Shown one piece after another: positions 8,309 through 16,590 of a DNA stretch of 64,000 bases (its first letter is position 1; every line of letters starts with the position of its first letter). The notes beneath the pieces are model-generated. The model searched no databases and had not been told where the DNA came from. It was given only the letters and a program-made list of their open reading frames with translations. This DNA is from Saccharothrix sp. S26 (GTDB lineage Bacteria > Actinomycetota > Actinomycetes > Mycobacteriales > Pseudonocardiaceae): assembly GCF_021390395.1 (NCBI RefSeq), contig NZ_JAJUWT010000029.1, positions 62,001 to 126,000 on the forward strand, in the 5' to 3' direction. The position numbers and the translations under genes are program-made.

Positions 8309-9411
8309 GAGTGCTTGCCCATGGCGCGCAGCACGCCATCCACCACCGCGTCCATCCCGACTTCCGACCGGATTGCGTACCGGTCCGCCAACATCGGCGA
8401 GTGCCTGGTGAACTCCTCGTGGTCCAAGCCGTGGAGCACCGGGATTAGCCCCGTGCCCTGGCTGCTCGCCACGCTGAACAAGCCGTTCACTTCCTGCTTG
8501 GTCCAGAATTTGCGGAAGAAGTGCGGGCTCATCACCAGCAGACCGGCTTGCGACCGCTGAATCCCCTTGTCGATCGACTCGCGAATGCTGTCGCCAGGGA
8601 CCATCGTGTATTCGTCGTACCACACGCGGAGTCCCGCTTCACGCAGCGCGGTCGCCAAGGGTCGCACGAAGGCGGTCTTGTCCTCGTGCGCGTGACTGAT
8701 GAAGACGTCCCAGGTTGACCTGTCATCCATGATCACTCCGGCTCGAAGCCAAGAAAGCCAGCGTTCATACGTGGTCGTCGGCATCGGTTTGGAGTGCGCT
8801 GAGGACACCGCTCGCATGACGAGTTGCCCGACCAGGCGCCGTGGGCTCAAGCCGGCGGAGTCGCCCGTGTATATGTCGGCAAGGCTTTCCAACGGTGTGT
8901 GTTCCTCCGGATATGTCGATGGATCGAGCACGAGCCTGGCCAAAATGGCTGCACAGCGTTGCGCGGTGACGCGCACCTCGATGGACTGCACGCGTCGAGG
9001 GTGCTGGCAGTAGTCGAGCCAGGAATCGATCCACGGGTGGTCGACGATGCCTGCCTTGGTCAACTCGGCCGTGAAGATCTCCCGTCGTTCCGCGGTGGTC
9101 ACCACCGGTCGGCCGGTGAGGATCTCGAGCAGTTCCCGTAGACCGCTGCCGAACTTGCTACGGCGTAAACGAGTGTCCAACTCCGTCACGGTGACCGTCG
9201 TGCGCGTTCCGGGCCGCAATTTCCGTCGTGCCGGTGTGGGCTGGTCGAACGCTCCGAGCAATCCGCTGAGATCGTTGGCGGTGTGCACATCGCCCGTTTT
9301 CAGCGTGAAACCGGCCTGGCCCGACTCCACAGCGTTGAGCGCCTTCTCCCACAGTTCCTCGTAGGACGACTTGCCGTACATCCTGTGCACATCGGCATTG
9401 CTCAACGTCAC
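8305..9411 (-). CDS. JetD N-terminal-like domain fused to a TIR domain (putative Wadjet effector)
   Basis: A 368-residue two-part protein. Residues 1 to about 230 resemble the N-terminal region of the type II Wadjet subunit JetD (TIGR02679/DUF3323): VTVTELDTRLRRSKFGSGL, then LRELLEILTGRPV, LESLADIYTGDSAGL, LVGQLVMRA, and WLSWLRAGVIMDDRST just before the junction. In JetD the Toprim nuclease domain would follow. Here residues 234-365 are a TIR domain: DVFISHAHEDK, GLRVWYDEYTMVPGDSIRESI, and FFRKFWTKQEVNGLF, with Glu307 at the catalytic position. TIR domains of this kind usually hydrolyse NAD+. GTG 9411 follows TAGCAT by 6 nt. GC is visibly lower than in its neighbours. The TIR call is firm; the JetD-like call rests on motif memory and needs a profile search. 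Confidence 0.8.
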   Translation of the reverse strand: MTLSNADVHRMYGKSSYEELWEKALNAVESGQAGFTLKTGDVHTANDLSGLLGAFDQPTPARRKLRPGTRTTVTVTELDTRLRRSKFGSGLRELLEILTGRPVVTTAERREIFTAELTKAGIVDHPWIDSWLDYCQHPRRVQSIEVRVTAQRCAAILARLVLDPSTYPEEHTPLESLADIYTGDSAGLSPRRLVGQLVMRAVSSAHSKPMPTTTYERWLSWLRAGVIMDDRSTWDVFISHAHEDKTAFVRPLATALREAGLRVWYDEYTMVPGDSIRESIDKGIQRSQAGLLVMSPHFFRKFWTKQEVNGLFSVASSQGTGLIPVLHGLDHEEFTRHSPMLADRYAIRSEVGMDAVVDGVLRAMGKHS

Positions 9412-9417
9412 GTGCAG

Positions 9418-9423
9418 ATGCTA
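9418..9423 (-). promoter_or_regulatory. -10 box TAGCAT of the jetD-TIR gene
   Basis: On the minus strand TAGCAT ends 6 nt before the GTG start at 9411. The effector therefore seems to have its own leaderless promoter and need not depend on jetABC transcription. Confidence 0.45.
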
Positions 9424-9525
9424 CCGATGAGAGCTTGCCATGGGCCGGGCGGTCGAGTTCCGCGCTGCGGCCGGTTGTTGGGCACAGCACGTCGTGAATG
9501 CGCGTGCGTCGGTTGAGCCGGTGGG

Positions 9526-9576
9526 GTGCGAGTCCTGGGCCACGTGCGCCACCGCACCCCCAGCCCCGCGCTGTGA
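9526..9576 (+). pseudogene. Remnant of a ROK gene 3' end
   Basis: Read in frame, this stretch gives VRVLGHVRHRTPSPAL and a stop, closely matching the ROK C terminus FLAAGGVRHRTPSRVL and its stop at 8308. It has no gene body upstream. The simplest reading is that it is the displaced original 3' end of the ROK gene, left behind when the jetD-TIR segment inserted. Confidence 0.7.
9543..9565 (+). repeat. 23-bp direct repeat, right copy
   Basis: Identical over 23 bp to 8275-8297 and in the same orientation. With the left copy it bounds a segment of about 1.27 kb containing only the jetD-TIR gene. No integrase or transposase is encoded inside. Confidence 0.85.
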
Positions 9577-9585
9577 CGCCGCAGG

Positions 9586-10659
9586 TCACGCCGTGTGCTG
9601 GTACGCCGAATAGGTGAGGTAGCCCGCGTCGCCGCCCTGGTAGTACGTGTCGGGGTCGACGGGTGCCAGCGGCAGGCCGGTGCGCAGCCGTTCCACCAGG
9701 TCGGGGTTGGCGATGAACGAGCGGCCGAAGCTGATCAGCTCCGCGCCCAGGCCGAGCCAGTGGTCGGCGGTGGTCCGGTCGGTCTGCTTCGGGCCCAGCG
9801 GCATGACCGGGTTCATGATCAGGGTGCCCGGCCACGCGCGGCGCAGCCCGATCAGCACCTCCTCGTCCGCGGTGGCCTCCAGGTGCACGTAGGCGAGGTC
9901 GAAGCGGGCCAGCTCGGCGAGCAGGGCCGCGTACAGCTCCGGCACGTCGGTCTCCTCGACGCCCCAGAACGTGCCGCCGGGCGAGAGCCTGATCCCGGTC
10001 CGGGCACCACCGACGGCGTCCACCGTGGCGGCGACCACCTCGACCGCGAAGCGGATCCGGTTGGTGATCGGGCCGCCGTACGAGTCGGTGCGCAGGTTGG
10101 CGTTGGACGACAGGAACTGCGAGATCAGGTAGCCGTTCGCGCCGTGCAGCTCCACCCCGTCGAACCCGGCGTCCACGGCCCGGCGGGCGGCGTCGGCGTA
10201 CGAGCGGACGTGGTCGGGCACCTCGGCGGTGTCCAGCGCGCGGGGGACCGGTGCGGGCTTCGGCCCGTTCGGGGTGAACACGTCACCCGTGGCGGGGACG
10301 GCGGACGGCCCGACCGGCTGGAACCCGGTCGTGTCCGGGTGCGACACGCGGCCGCCGTGCATGATCTGGGCGAAGATGCGCCCGCCGTTGACGTGCACGG
10401 CGTCGGTGACGGTTCGCCACGCGGCCACCTGCTCGTCGGTGTGCAGGCCCGGGGTGCCGGGGTTCGACTGCCCGACCAGGCTCGGCTGCGCCCCCTCCGA
10501 GATGATCAACCCGGCGGTGGCGCGCTGGGCGTAGTAGGTCGCCATCGACGCGGTGGCGAGACCGCCGGCCGCGGCCCGGACCCGGCTCATCGGGGCCATC
10601 ACGACCCGGTTGGGCAGGTCGAGGCCGCCGAGGCGGTAGCGGTCGAACAGCGAGGTCAT
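9586..10659 (-). CDS. Old yellow enzyme family NADH:flavin oxidoreductase (ene-reductase)
   Basis: A 357-residue FMN-dependent TIM-barrel reductase of the NemA/OPDA reductase type, which reduces activated C=C bonds, nitro groups and quinones with NAD(P)H. Landmarks are LPNRVVMAPMSRVRA at the N terminus, GRIFAQIMHGGRVSHP, FDGVELHGANGYLISQFL with the substrate-binding HGAN, and LISFGRSFIANPDLVERL for phosphate binding. AAGGAG lies before the ATG. It is divergent from a MerR regulator with a large palindrome between them, so it is probably induced by electrophiles through that regulator. The pair physically splits the Wadjet core from the TIR effector gene. Confidence 0.92.
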   Translation of the reverse strand: MTSLFDRYRLGGLDLPNRVVMAPMSRVRAAAGGLATASMATYYAQRATAGLIISEGAQPSLVGQSNPGTPGLHTDEQVAAWRTVTDAVHVNGGRIFAQIMHGGRVSHPDTTGFQPVGPSAVPATGDVFTPNGPKPAPVPRALDTAEVPDHVRSYADAARRAVDAGFDGVELHGANGYLISQFLSSNANLRTDSYGGPITNRIRFAVEVVAATVDAVGGARTGIRLSPGGTFWGVEETDVPELYAALLAELARFDLAYVHLEATADEEVLIGLRRAWPGTLIMNPVMPLGPKQTDRTTADHWLGLGAELISFGRSFIANPDLVERLRTGLPLAPVDPDTYYQGGDAGYLTYSAYQHTA

Positions 10660-10671
10660 GCCGAACTCCTT

Positions 10672-10709
10672 CGTACTGGTCGAGGCCCGCTGCGGGCTCG
10701 ATTGGTACG
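10672..10709. promoter_or_regulatory. Large palindromic operator between OYE and merR genes
   Basis: A nested inverted repeat: outer CGTAC/GTACG, middle TCGAG/CTCGA, inner CCCGC/GCGGG around a single central base, with one bulged G. It occupies most of the divergent promoter gap. It is the obvious binding site for the MerR dimer encoded alongside. Confidence 0.6.
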
Positions 10710-10771
10710 CTAAAACCTGACATCAATGTGAGAGGCAAGTCGTGCGGCCGACGTCACAACGGGAGGGTGCC

Positions 10772-11143
10772 TTGCGGATCGGTGAACTCGCGGTACGGAC
10801 CGGGGTCAGCGTCCGCTCGCTGCGGTACTACGAGGAACAGGGGCTGCTCAGCAGCACCCGCAGCGCCGGCGGGCAGCGCCACTACGCCGAGCACGACGTC
10901 GAGCGGGTCGCGTTCGTGCAGCGCCTGTACGCCGCCGGGCTGTCCAGCCGCACGATCGCCGAACTGCTGCCGTGCGTCGACTCGCCCAGCGACGAGAACT
11001 CCGACGCCGCGATGGCGCGCATGGCCGAGGAACGCGAACGGCTCTCCGCGCACATCGACGAGCTGCTGCGCACGCGTGACGCGCTCGACGACCTGATGGC
11101 CACGGTTCGCGCGTACCGCGACGCCGGCCAAGTCGCGGTCTGA
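10772..11143 (+). CDS. MerR-family transcriptional regulator
   Basis: A 123-residue MerR regulator: RIGELAVRTGVSVRSLRYYE is the canonical winged helix, followed by GGQRHY and a dimerisation helix (RMAEERERLSAHIDELLRTR). There is no cysteine cluster of the metal-sensing type, so an organic ligand is likely. TTG 10772 is chosen because GGAGGG lies 5 nt upstream; an in-frame GTG at 10742 would precede the ribosome-binding site. It is divergent from the old yellow enzyme gene, its probable target. Its stop codon directly abuts the stop of jetC on the other strand, with no spacer. Confidence 0.88.
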   Translation: MRIGELAVRTGVSVRSLRYYEEQGLLSSTRSAGGQRHYAEHDVERVAFVQRLYAAGLSSRTIAELLPCVDSPSDENSDAAMARMAEERERLSAHIDELLRTRDALDDLMATVRAYRDAGQVAV

Positions 11144-14100
11144 CTACGGGTCGACCCGGTCCAGCGCCGCGCCGTCCCACGTGGTCTGCGTGCACGCCAC
11201 GCCCCGGCCGTTCTTCGGGCGCAGCACGTCGTAGATGTGCATGCGGGGGATCTTGTCGGACACGCCCCAGCCGCTCGGCCAGGTGATCACCCAGTCCATG
11301 TCCAGGTCCACCAGCAGGCCCAGCATCCGGGCGATCGTCGGGTCGTCCAGCCGCTCGAACGCCTCGTCCAGCAGCACCAGCCGCAGCGGCTCGAACTCGC
11401 CGCTGACCGCGTCGTAGAACGACGCCGCCGCCGCGAACAGCGTCACGTACGAGATGAGCCGCGTCTCGCCCGACGACAGTTGGCGCAACCGGCGTTCGCG
11501 CGGGTTGCCGTCCGGGCCCGTGTCGGCCACCGTGACGGTGAACTGGTGCCACGTGCGGTAGTCCAGGGCGCGGGACAGGATCTCGGCGTAGTTGCCGGTG
11601 TGCGCGTCCCGTTCGGCTTCGATGCGTTCGGTGAACACGCGGCGCAGCGTGGCGTCCTGCTCGGGGGTGCGTTCCGCGTAGGGCAGGCGGACCAGCGCCA
11701 ACGCGTCGCGCGTCTCCTCCTCCAACGCCGCCGACGGCTTCCACGCCAGCTTCACGTGCACGCCCTGGCTGGAGCGGGCCTTGCCGAGCACGTCGTTCAT
11801 CCGCTTGCACAGGTCCTCGGCGACCGCGATCTGCCCGCGCAGCCACTCGGCCAGGTCGCGGATCAGGTAGTCGGCGAAGATGTTCTGGTACTGCTCGTCG
11901 AGGTAACCGCGCTGCTCGGCCAGTTTCGCGGTGACCTGGCGTGCGGCGACGGCGACCGGGCGGGCACCTTCCTCGCCGGTGACCGTGACGGTGAGCAGGC
12001 CGACGTGCTGCTCGGCGGCGATGTCGTGGCTGCCCGCCAGCGCCGTCTGCAGGGCCTGGAGCTTGGTGATCACCGTCGCCTCGCCCGCGCCGCGCCGGTC
12101 GGAGGCCATCAGCGCGGCGCGGACCGACGTGACGTCTTCGGGCACGTCCGGCAGCGCGGCCACGAGGATGCCCGGCGCCTGCACGGTGGCCTTGAAGTGC
12201 TCGGTCGCGCGGGTCAGGGCGTCCTTCGCGGCGGCGAGCTGCTCGGCCGAGGCCTCCAATTGGGCGGTGAGCTTGGCCGCCTGCTCGCGTGCCGACGCGA
12301 CCTGCTCGCGCACACCCTTGAGCTCGGCGCGCATCTCCCGCCGTGAACGCTCCAAAGTGGACAGTTGGTCCGCGATCTCCTTGGCCTCGCCGCCGATCGC
12401 GTCGGACAATTCGGCCAACGTCGACGCCTGCGACGCGTAGTCGACGCACCGCGCCTGCGCGTCGGCCTCCGCCGCGACCCGATCCTCCACCGCCGCGTGG
12501 TACCGGTGCGCCGCGTCGGTCAGGTCGGCCACCGTGCTGCGGCACTGGCGGCGCAGCACGTCACCCAACCGATCGGCCGTGCGCTGCGCCTCGGCCGCCG
12601 CCTGTTGGGCCTGTTGCAGCCCGTCGGTGGTCGCGGGCAGCCCCGCGTCACCTGCCTGGCGCACCACTTCGGCCGCCGCCGCCTCACCGCGCGCCTGGGC
12701 GGTGGCCAGCTCCTCGCGCAACTCCTCCGCCCGCCGCGCGGCCCGGTCCGCGGACTCCTGCGCCGCCTGGAGCCGCCCGTGCCGGGCGACCAGCTCGCGG
12801 TCGGCCGGGAACCGGTCGAGGTGCCCCTCCCACCGCTCGACCGAGCCGTGCGCCTCGGCCACCTCCGCCTCGGCCACGCCCAGCTCGGCGCGCAGGGCGG
12901 CCAGCTCGTCCTCCAGCTCCGCGATCCGCCGGCGGCGGGCGGCCTCACGGGCACCCGCGCCGATGAACTCGGCCGCGTCCTTGTGCCACGCCCCCGCCAG
13001 CACGCCGGCCTGCCAGCGCCCGTCCGGCGACACCGCGAACGCGGCGGTCGGGGTGGTCGGGGTGGTCCCGTCCGCTGCGATGGCCGGGTTCGCGAGGGTG
13101 GCCGGGGTCGCGGGGGTGGCCGGGTCCGCAGGGGTGGCAGGGGTGGTGAGGGCGGCAGGGTCCGTGGGGGCCGCCGGGTCTGCGGGAGTTCCGGCGGCAG
13201 TCCCTGGGGGCGGGGTCAGGGTGTGCAGGGATACCGAGGCGAGCAGGTCGGCCACCAGGGTGGCGGGGACGGGGGAGTTCGGTTCGACGGCCGGGGTCAG
13301 GACGGTGGCCAGGGAGGGGCCTTGGGCTGGTGGGCCCGGGATGGCCAGGACGTCTTGGGGGGTGTTGGGGTGGACGGGGGTGGTTGAGGTCGGGCTGCTC
13401 GTTTTCAACCGAGGTGCGGTAACGGTGTTTCCGTACATTTCCAGGGCATGTTCACCCGATGGTGTCACCCAGGCGTCCAGGAGGCCCGAGGCTTCCAGGG
13501 CGGCTTCCAGGCCGGCGCGGGCGCGCTCCTCCACCGACGGGTGGAAGTCGACCAGGCGGTAGAACGGGGCACCTGACCCGGCGTCCCGGTCGGCGCCGGT
13601 GAAGCGGGTGCGGTCCGGGGTTTGGGCGGTGCCCGAGCGCAGGGCGGACAGTTCCGCGTCCAACGCGTTGATCCTGGTGGCCAGGTCGGCGCGGTGTTGG
13701 GTGGCGGTGTGGGCGTCGTCCCTGGCGGCGGTGACGAGGGGGCCCACCCAGTCGCGGGCGGTGGTGGTCAGGGAGCGGGCGGTGGCCGGGTCGACGGTGG
13801 TCGGCAGCGGCAGCGGGGTGTCGGGTCGGACGTCGGCCAACGGGCCCGAGGTGCGCCAGTCCTCGACGTCGGACAGCCACGTCTGGGCCACCTCGGCCAG
13901 TTCCTGCGCCTCCTGGTTGCGCAGGGCCGCCGCCTCGGTCGCGGCGTGCTGCGCGTCCCGGGCGGTCTGGCGCAGGGCGTCCACCTGCCGTTGCGCCGCA
14001 TCCAACTCGGCGGCACGCGCGGCCAGCGCCAGGGCCAGCGCCCCGCGTTGCCGGGCGGCCGACGCGATCTCCGACGTCCGCTCCGCCACCGCCGACAAGG

Positions 14101-15427
14101 TCTCCTCGTCGACGCCGACCGGCGGCGGCACGCGGCGTTCGATCGGCAGCGGTTCGGCTTCCGGGTCCGGCTTGGCACGCACCGACTCCGTGCGCACCAC
14201 GGCGTCCAAAGTGGACACCGCAGGCACGTCGGGCACCACGGCGGGCGACAGGCCGGCGGCACGCAGGTGGTGGCGCAGCGGCTCGGCCAGCTCCCGCGCC
14301 GAACCCAGGTCCTCGGCCAGCCGGCGCAGCAGCCGCAGCACGCCGTCGACCGCGCCGTCCTCCTGCAACCGCTGCTTGTTCGCCATGTCCAACGCCGCCA
14401 CGGCCGACGAGCGCTTCTCCGCCACCAACTTCTCGCGCGTCTGCAAGTCCTGCAGGTCGCGGAACGCCGGCAGCTCCTTCAACGCCCCGATGGTCTCCTC
14501 GGCCTGCTGCTCACCGGCTTCCAACGACGTCAACGAGTGCTCCGCCGCCGCACGTGCCGACAGCGTCTCCTCCAACGACGCCGACAGCCGGGCCGACGCG
14601 CGCTCCAGCTTGCGCACCCCGTCCTCGGCCGCCCCCAGCGAGACCGCCGCCGCCCGCAACCCGCCGAACGCGTAGTCGGAGTAGGTCTTCAGGAACGTCC
14701 CGAGCGCCGCATCGGCCGACGACAGCCGCGTGATGTTCTCCCGGATCGACTCCAGGTCGTCGAACGACGTCGCCAACTGCTCGACCATCGCCTGGTCCAA
14801 CGGCGGCAGCGCGTCGGACAGGATCTGCTCGAGCTGCCCTTCCAGCACCTTCAACCCGACGTCGGGGTTGCGCAGCGTCCGCTGGAGGTGCAGCAGGTCG
14901 CCGTACCGGGCGGCGGGCACGCCGTACACGGTCTCGGCGACGCGCGCCCGGAACGCCGCCTCCTCCAGCACGCGGTCCGCGCCGATCAGGTCGCGCAACT
15001 GCGCCGGACCCAGCGGCGTGCGGTCCGCGCCCACCAGCGCCAGCGAGTGACCCACCCGCAGCGGCGTGATGAACCGCCACGAGTCGGTGATCGCCTGCGA
15101 GGTCTTGGACGCCTTCACGCCCAACCCGCAGGTCAGGTACTCGTCGTCACCGCGGGTCAGCTCCACCCACGCGTACCCGATCCGGTTGGGGCCGCCGTCG
15201 TAGTCGTCGAGCATGAGCCGCCGCAACGACACCGTGTCGAAGCCCTTGGAGCCGACCTGCCGCAGGTCGCCGTCCAGGCACAGCGGCAGCAGCAGTTCCA
15301 GCGTGCGCGACTTGCCGGAGCCGTTGGTGCCCTGGAAGATCGCGCGCCCGCCGGAGAAGTCGAACGTCTGCTCGGTGTACTGCCAGATGTTGACGATGCC
15401 GCCCCTGTGCAGCCGCCACCTGTTCAC
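11144..15427 (-). CDS. jetC: Wadjet type II JetC: SMC-like ATPase (TIGR02680 family)
   Basis: A 1427-residue SMC/MukB-like protein, the motor of a Wadjet anti-plasmid complex that extrudes DNA loops. Walker A GTNGSGKS is at residues 33-40, the ABC signature LSSGE near 1317, and Walker B LVLLDEAF near 1350-1357. Long charged coiled-coil arms lie between. The central hinge-like region contains FYRLVDFHPSVEERARAGLE, typical of TIGR02680. An unusual Pro/Ala/Thr/Asp low-complexity stretch (about 739-796) interrupts the hinge region. GTG 15427 overlaps the jetB stop (GTGA). No JetD nuclease gene follows; the next gene on this side is merR on the opposite strand. Confidence 0.9.
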   Translation of the reverse strand: MNRWRLHRGGIVNIWQYTEQTFDFSGGRAIFQGTNGSGKSRTLELLLPLCLDGDLRQVGSKGFDTVSLRRLMLDDYDGGPNRIGYAWVELTRGDDEYLTCGLGVKASKTSQAITDSWRFITPLRVGHSLALVGADRTPLGPAQLRDLIGADRVLEEAAFRARVAETVYGVPAARYGDLLHLQRTLRNPDVGLKVLEGQLEQILSDALPPLDQAMVEQLATSFDDLESIRENITRLSSADAALGTFLKTYSDYAFGGLRAAAVSLGAAEDGVRKLERASARLSASLEETLSARAAAEHSLTSLEAGEQQAEETIGALKELPAFRDLQDLQTREKLVAEKRSSAVAALDMANKQRLQEDGAVDGVLRLLRRLAEDLGSARELAEPLRHHLRAAGLSPAVVPDVPAVSTLDAVVRTESVRAKPDPEAEPLPIERRVPPPVGVDEETLSAVAERTSEIASAARQRGALALALAARAAELDAAQRQVDALRQTARDAQHAATEAAALRNQEAQELAEVAQTWLSDVEDWRTSGPLADVRPDTPLPLPTTVDPATARSLTTTARDWVGPLVTAARDDAHTATQHRADLATRINALDAELSALRSGTAQTPDRTRFTGADRDAGSGAPFYRLVDFHPSVEERARAGLEAALEASGLLDAWVTPSGEHALEMYGNTVTAPRLKTSSPTSTTPVHPNTPQDVLAIPGPPAQGPSLATVLTPAVEPNSPVPATLVADLLASVSLHTLTPPPGTAAGTPADPAAPTDPAALTTPATPADPATPATPATLANPAIAADGTTPTTPTAAFAVSPDGRWQAGVLAGAWHKDAAEFIGAGAREAARRRRIAELEDELAALRAELGVAEAEVAEAHGSVERWEGHLDRFPADRELVARHGRLQAAQESADRAARRAEELREELATAQARGEAAAAEVVRQAGDAGLPATTDGLQQAQQAAAEAQRTADRLGDVLRRQCRSTVADLTDAAHRYHAAVEDRVAAEADAQARCVDYASQASTLAELSDAIGGEAKEIADQLSTLERSRREMRAELKGVREQVASAREQAAKLTAQLEASAEQLAAAKDALTRATEHFKATVQAPGILVAALPDVPEDVTSVRAALMASDRRGAGEATVITKLQALQTALAGSHDIAAEQHVGLLTVTVTGEEGARPVAVAARQVTAKLAEQRGYLDEQYQNIFADYLIRDLAEWLRGQIAVAEDLCKRMNDVLGKARSSQGVHVKLAWKPSAALEEETRDALALVRLPYAERTPEQDATLRRVFTERIEAERDAHTGNYAEILSRALDYRTWHQFTVTVADTGPDGNPRERRLRQLSSGETRLISYVTLFAAAASFYDAVSGEFEPLRLVLLDEAFERLDDPTIARMLGLLVDLDMDWVITWPSGWGVSDKIPRMHIYDVLRPKNGRGVACTQTTWDGAALDRVDP

Positions 15428-16590
15428 GCGGTCTCCTCATCGAACAACGACCAGCTGGGCACGTCCGGCACGACGACCGGCTCCACTTCACGTTCCGGGT
15501 CGCCGTCCGGCGACGGCAGCCACCGGTGCGCGGCGGCGTTGAGCAGCCACCCATCCTCCGCCGCGACCGCCAACCCCATGCGGCGCAACAGCTCCAGCAC
15601 CTCGTCGACCAGCCGGTCCAGGTCGTCGGTGAACTGCTTGGACCACGCGGCCGGGTAGTCCTCGACCAGCCGCGAGCACACCTCGCGCAGCTCCGCCCGG
15701 TCCACGGCGTGCCGTCCACCGGCAAGGGGGTCGGACTCCAGCAGCTCCGGCAGCGCCAGCAGCGCGATCCGCGCCACCGTGGACGTGCCGGGGAAGTACA
15801 GGTCGGTCAGGTAGTCCTCCGGGTCGGCCGCGAGCACGCCCTCGACCCGGCACTCGGTGTGCAGGCCGAAGCACGTCTCCAGCAACGCCGACTCCTTGCG
15901 CTGGTTGCGCCGCAACCACTCGGCCTGCTCGGGCGGCAGGTCCGCGTACAGCACGACGGGGTTCTCCACGAGCTTGCGCCGCACCGCGTGCTCCACCCCG
16001 CGCGGGCCGGGCCGGGCGGCCAGCTCCACCAGCCGCGACGGCGAGTCGGCCTCCGCCACCGGGCCGGTCAGCAACTGGCCGAGCAGGTCGGTGTCGATGG
16101 TGATCAACGCCTCGGCGTGCACGTCCACCGTGCCCTCGGTCTCGTGCAGCACGCCCAGCGACACCAGGTGCCGCAACGCCGCCGTCAACGCCCGCCGGTC
16201 GGCCACGTCGTCCACGACCGTCAGCCCGGCCTCCACCGCCGCCGCGCGGACGTCCGCGACCAGCCGCGACAGCAGCGTCTGCCGCCCGACGCCGGTGAGC
16301 ACCGCCATGGTCAACGCCACGTAGGCGTACCCGCGCGGCGACATGCCGAGCACGCCGCGCGAGTCGTCCGCGCCCGGCCCGGACTTGTAGAGCCGCGCGA
16401 ACCGCCGTTCCACCACGAGCCGGTAGCCCAGCAGCCGGGCGAACAGGTCCTGCAACGCCGCCCGGTGCCGGTAGACGAGCGTCAACAGCTCGCCGTCCGG
16501 CCCGTCGGCGCGCAGCAGCGGCCGCCGCAGCAGGGTGCGGGCGCAGCGCACCACGTTCGCCGCGTCGATCTCGGAGAGGTCGTCGAACAT
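15424..16590 (-). CDS. jetB: Wadjet type II JetB (TIGR02678/DUF2398 family)
   Basis: A 388-residue protein matching the DUF2398/TIGR02678 pattern: a basic N terminus (VVRCARTLLRRPLL), LVYRHRAALQDLFARLLGY, and VERRFARLYK. In Wadjet complexes JetB is the KITE-type winged-helix subunit, MukE-like, that binds the JetC head with JetA. The ATG overlaps the jetA stop (ATGA) and its stop overlaps the jetC start, so the three subunits are translationally coupled. Length and order match type II Wadjet operons. I am confident of the family. Confidence 0.87.
   Translation of the reverse strand: MFDDLSEIDAANVVRCARTLLRRPLLRADGPDGELLTLVYRHRAALQDLFARLLGYRLVVERRFARLYKSGPGADDSRGVLGMSPRGYAYVALTMAVLTGVGRQTLLSRLVADVRAAAVEAGLTVVDDVADRRALTAALRHLVSLGVLHETEGTVDVHAEALITIDTDLLGQLLTGPVAEADSPSRLVELAARPGPRGVEHAVRRKLVENPVVLYADLPPEQAEWLRRNQRKESALLETCFGLHTECRVEGVLAADPEDYLTDLYFPGTSTVARIALLALPELLESDPLAGGRHAVDRAELREVCSRLVEDYPAAWSKQFTDDLDRLVDEVLELLRRMGLAVAAEDGWLLNAAAHRWLPSPDGDPEREVEPVVVPDVPSWSLFDEETA

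Noticed and set aside
5657..8623. A 988-codon open frame on the minus strand
   Set aside because: It is antisense to marR and ROK and out of frame with the NmrA-like gene. Its composition is Arg/His/Gln/Pro-rich with no motifs, typical of a shadow frame in GC-rich DNA.
8305..9411. Reading the TIR protein as a Thoeris ThsB, CBASS or stand-alone TIR effector
   Set aside because: No ThsA, cyclase or STING-like partner is nearby, and the N-terminal region carries JetD-like motifs rather than an oligomerisation or sensor domain I recognise.
13040..13210. Possible tandem repeat or CRISPR-like array
   Set aside because: The repeats are imperfect, lie in frame inside jetC and encode a low-complexity linker. 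No equal-length spacers or repeats are present here or elsewhere in the window.
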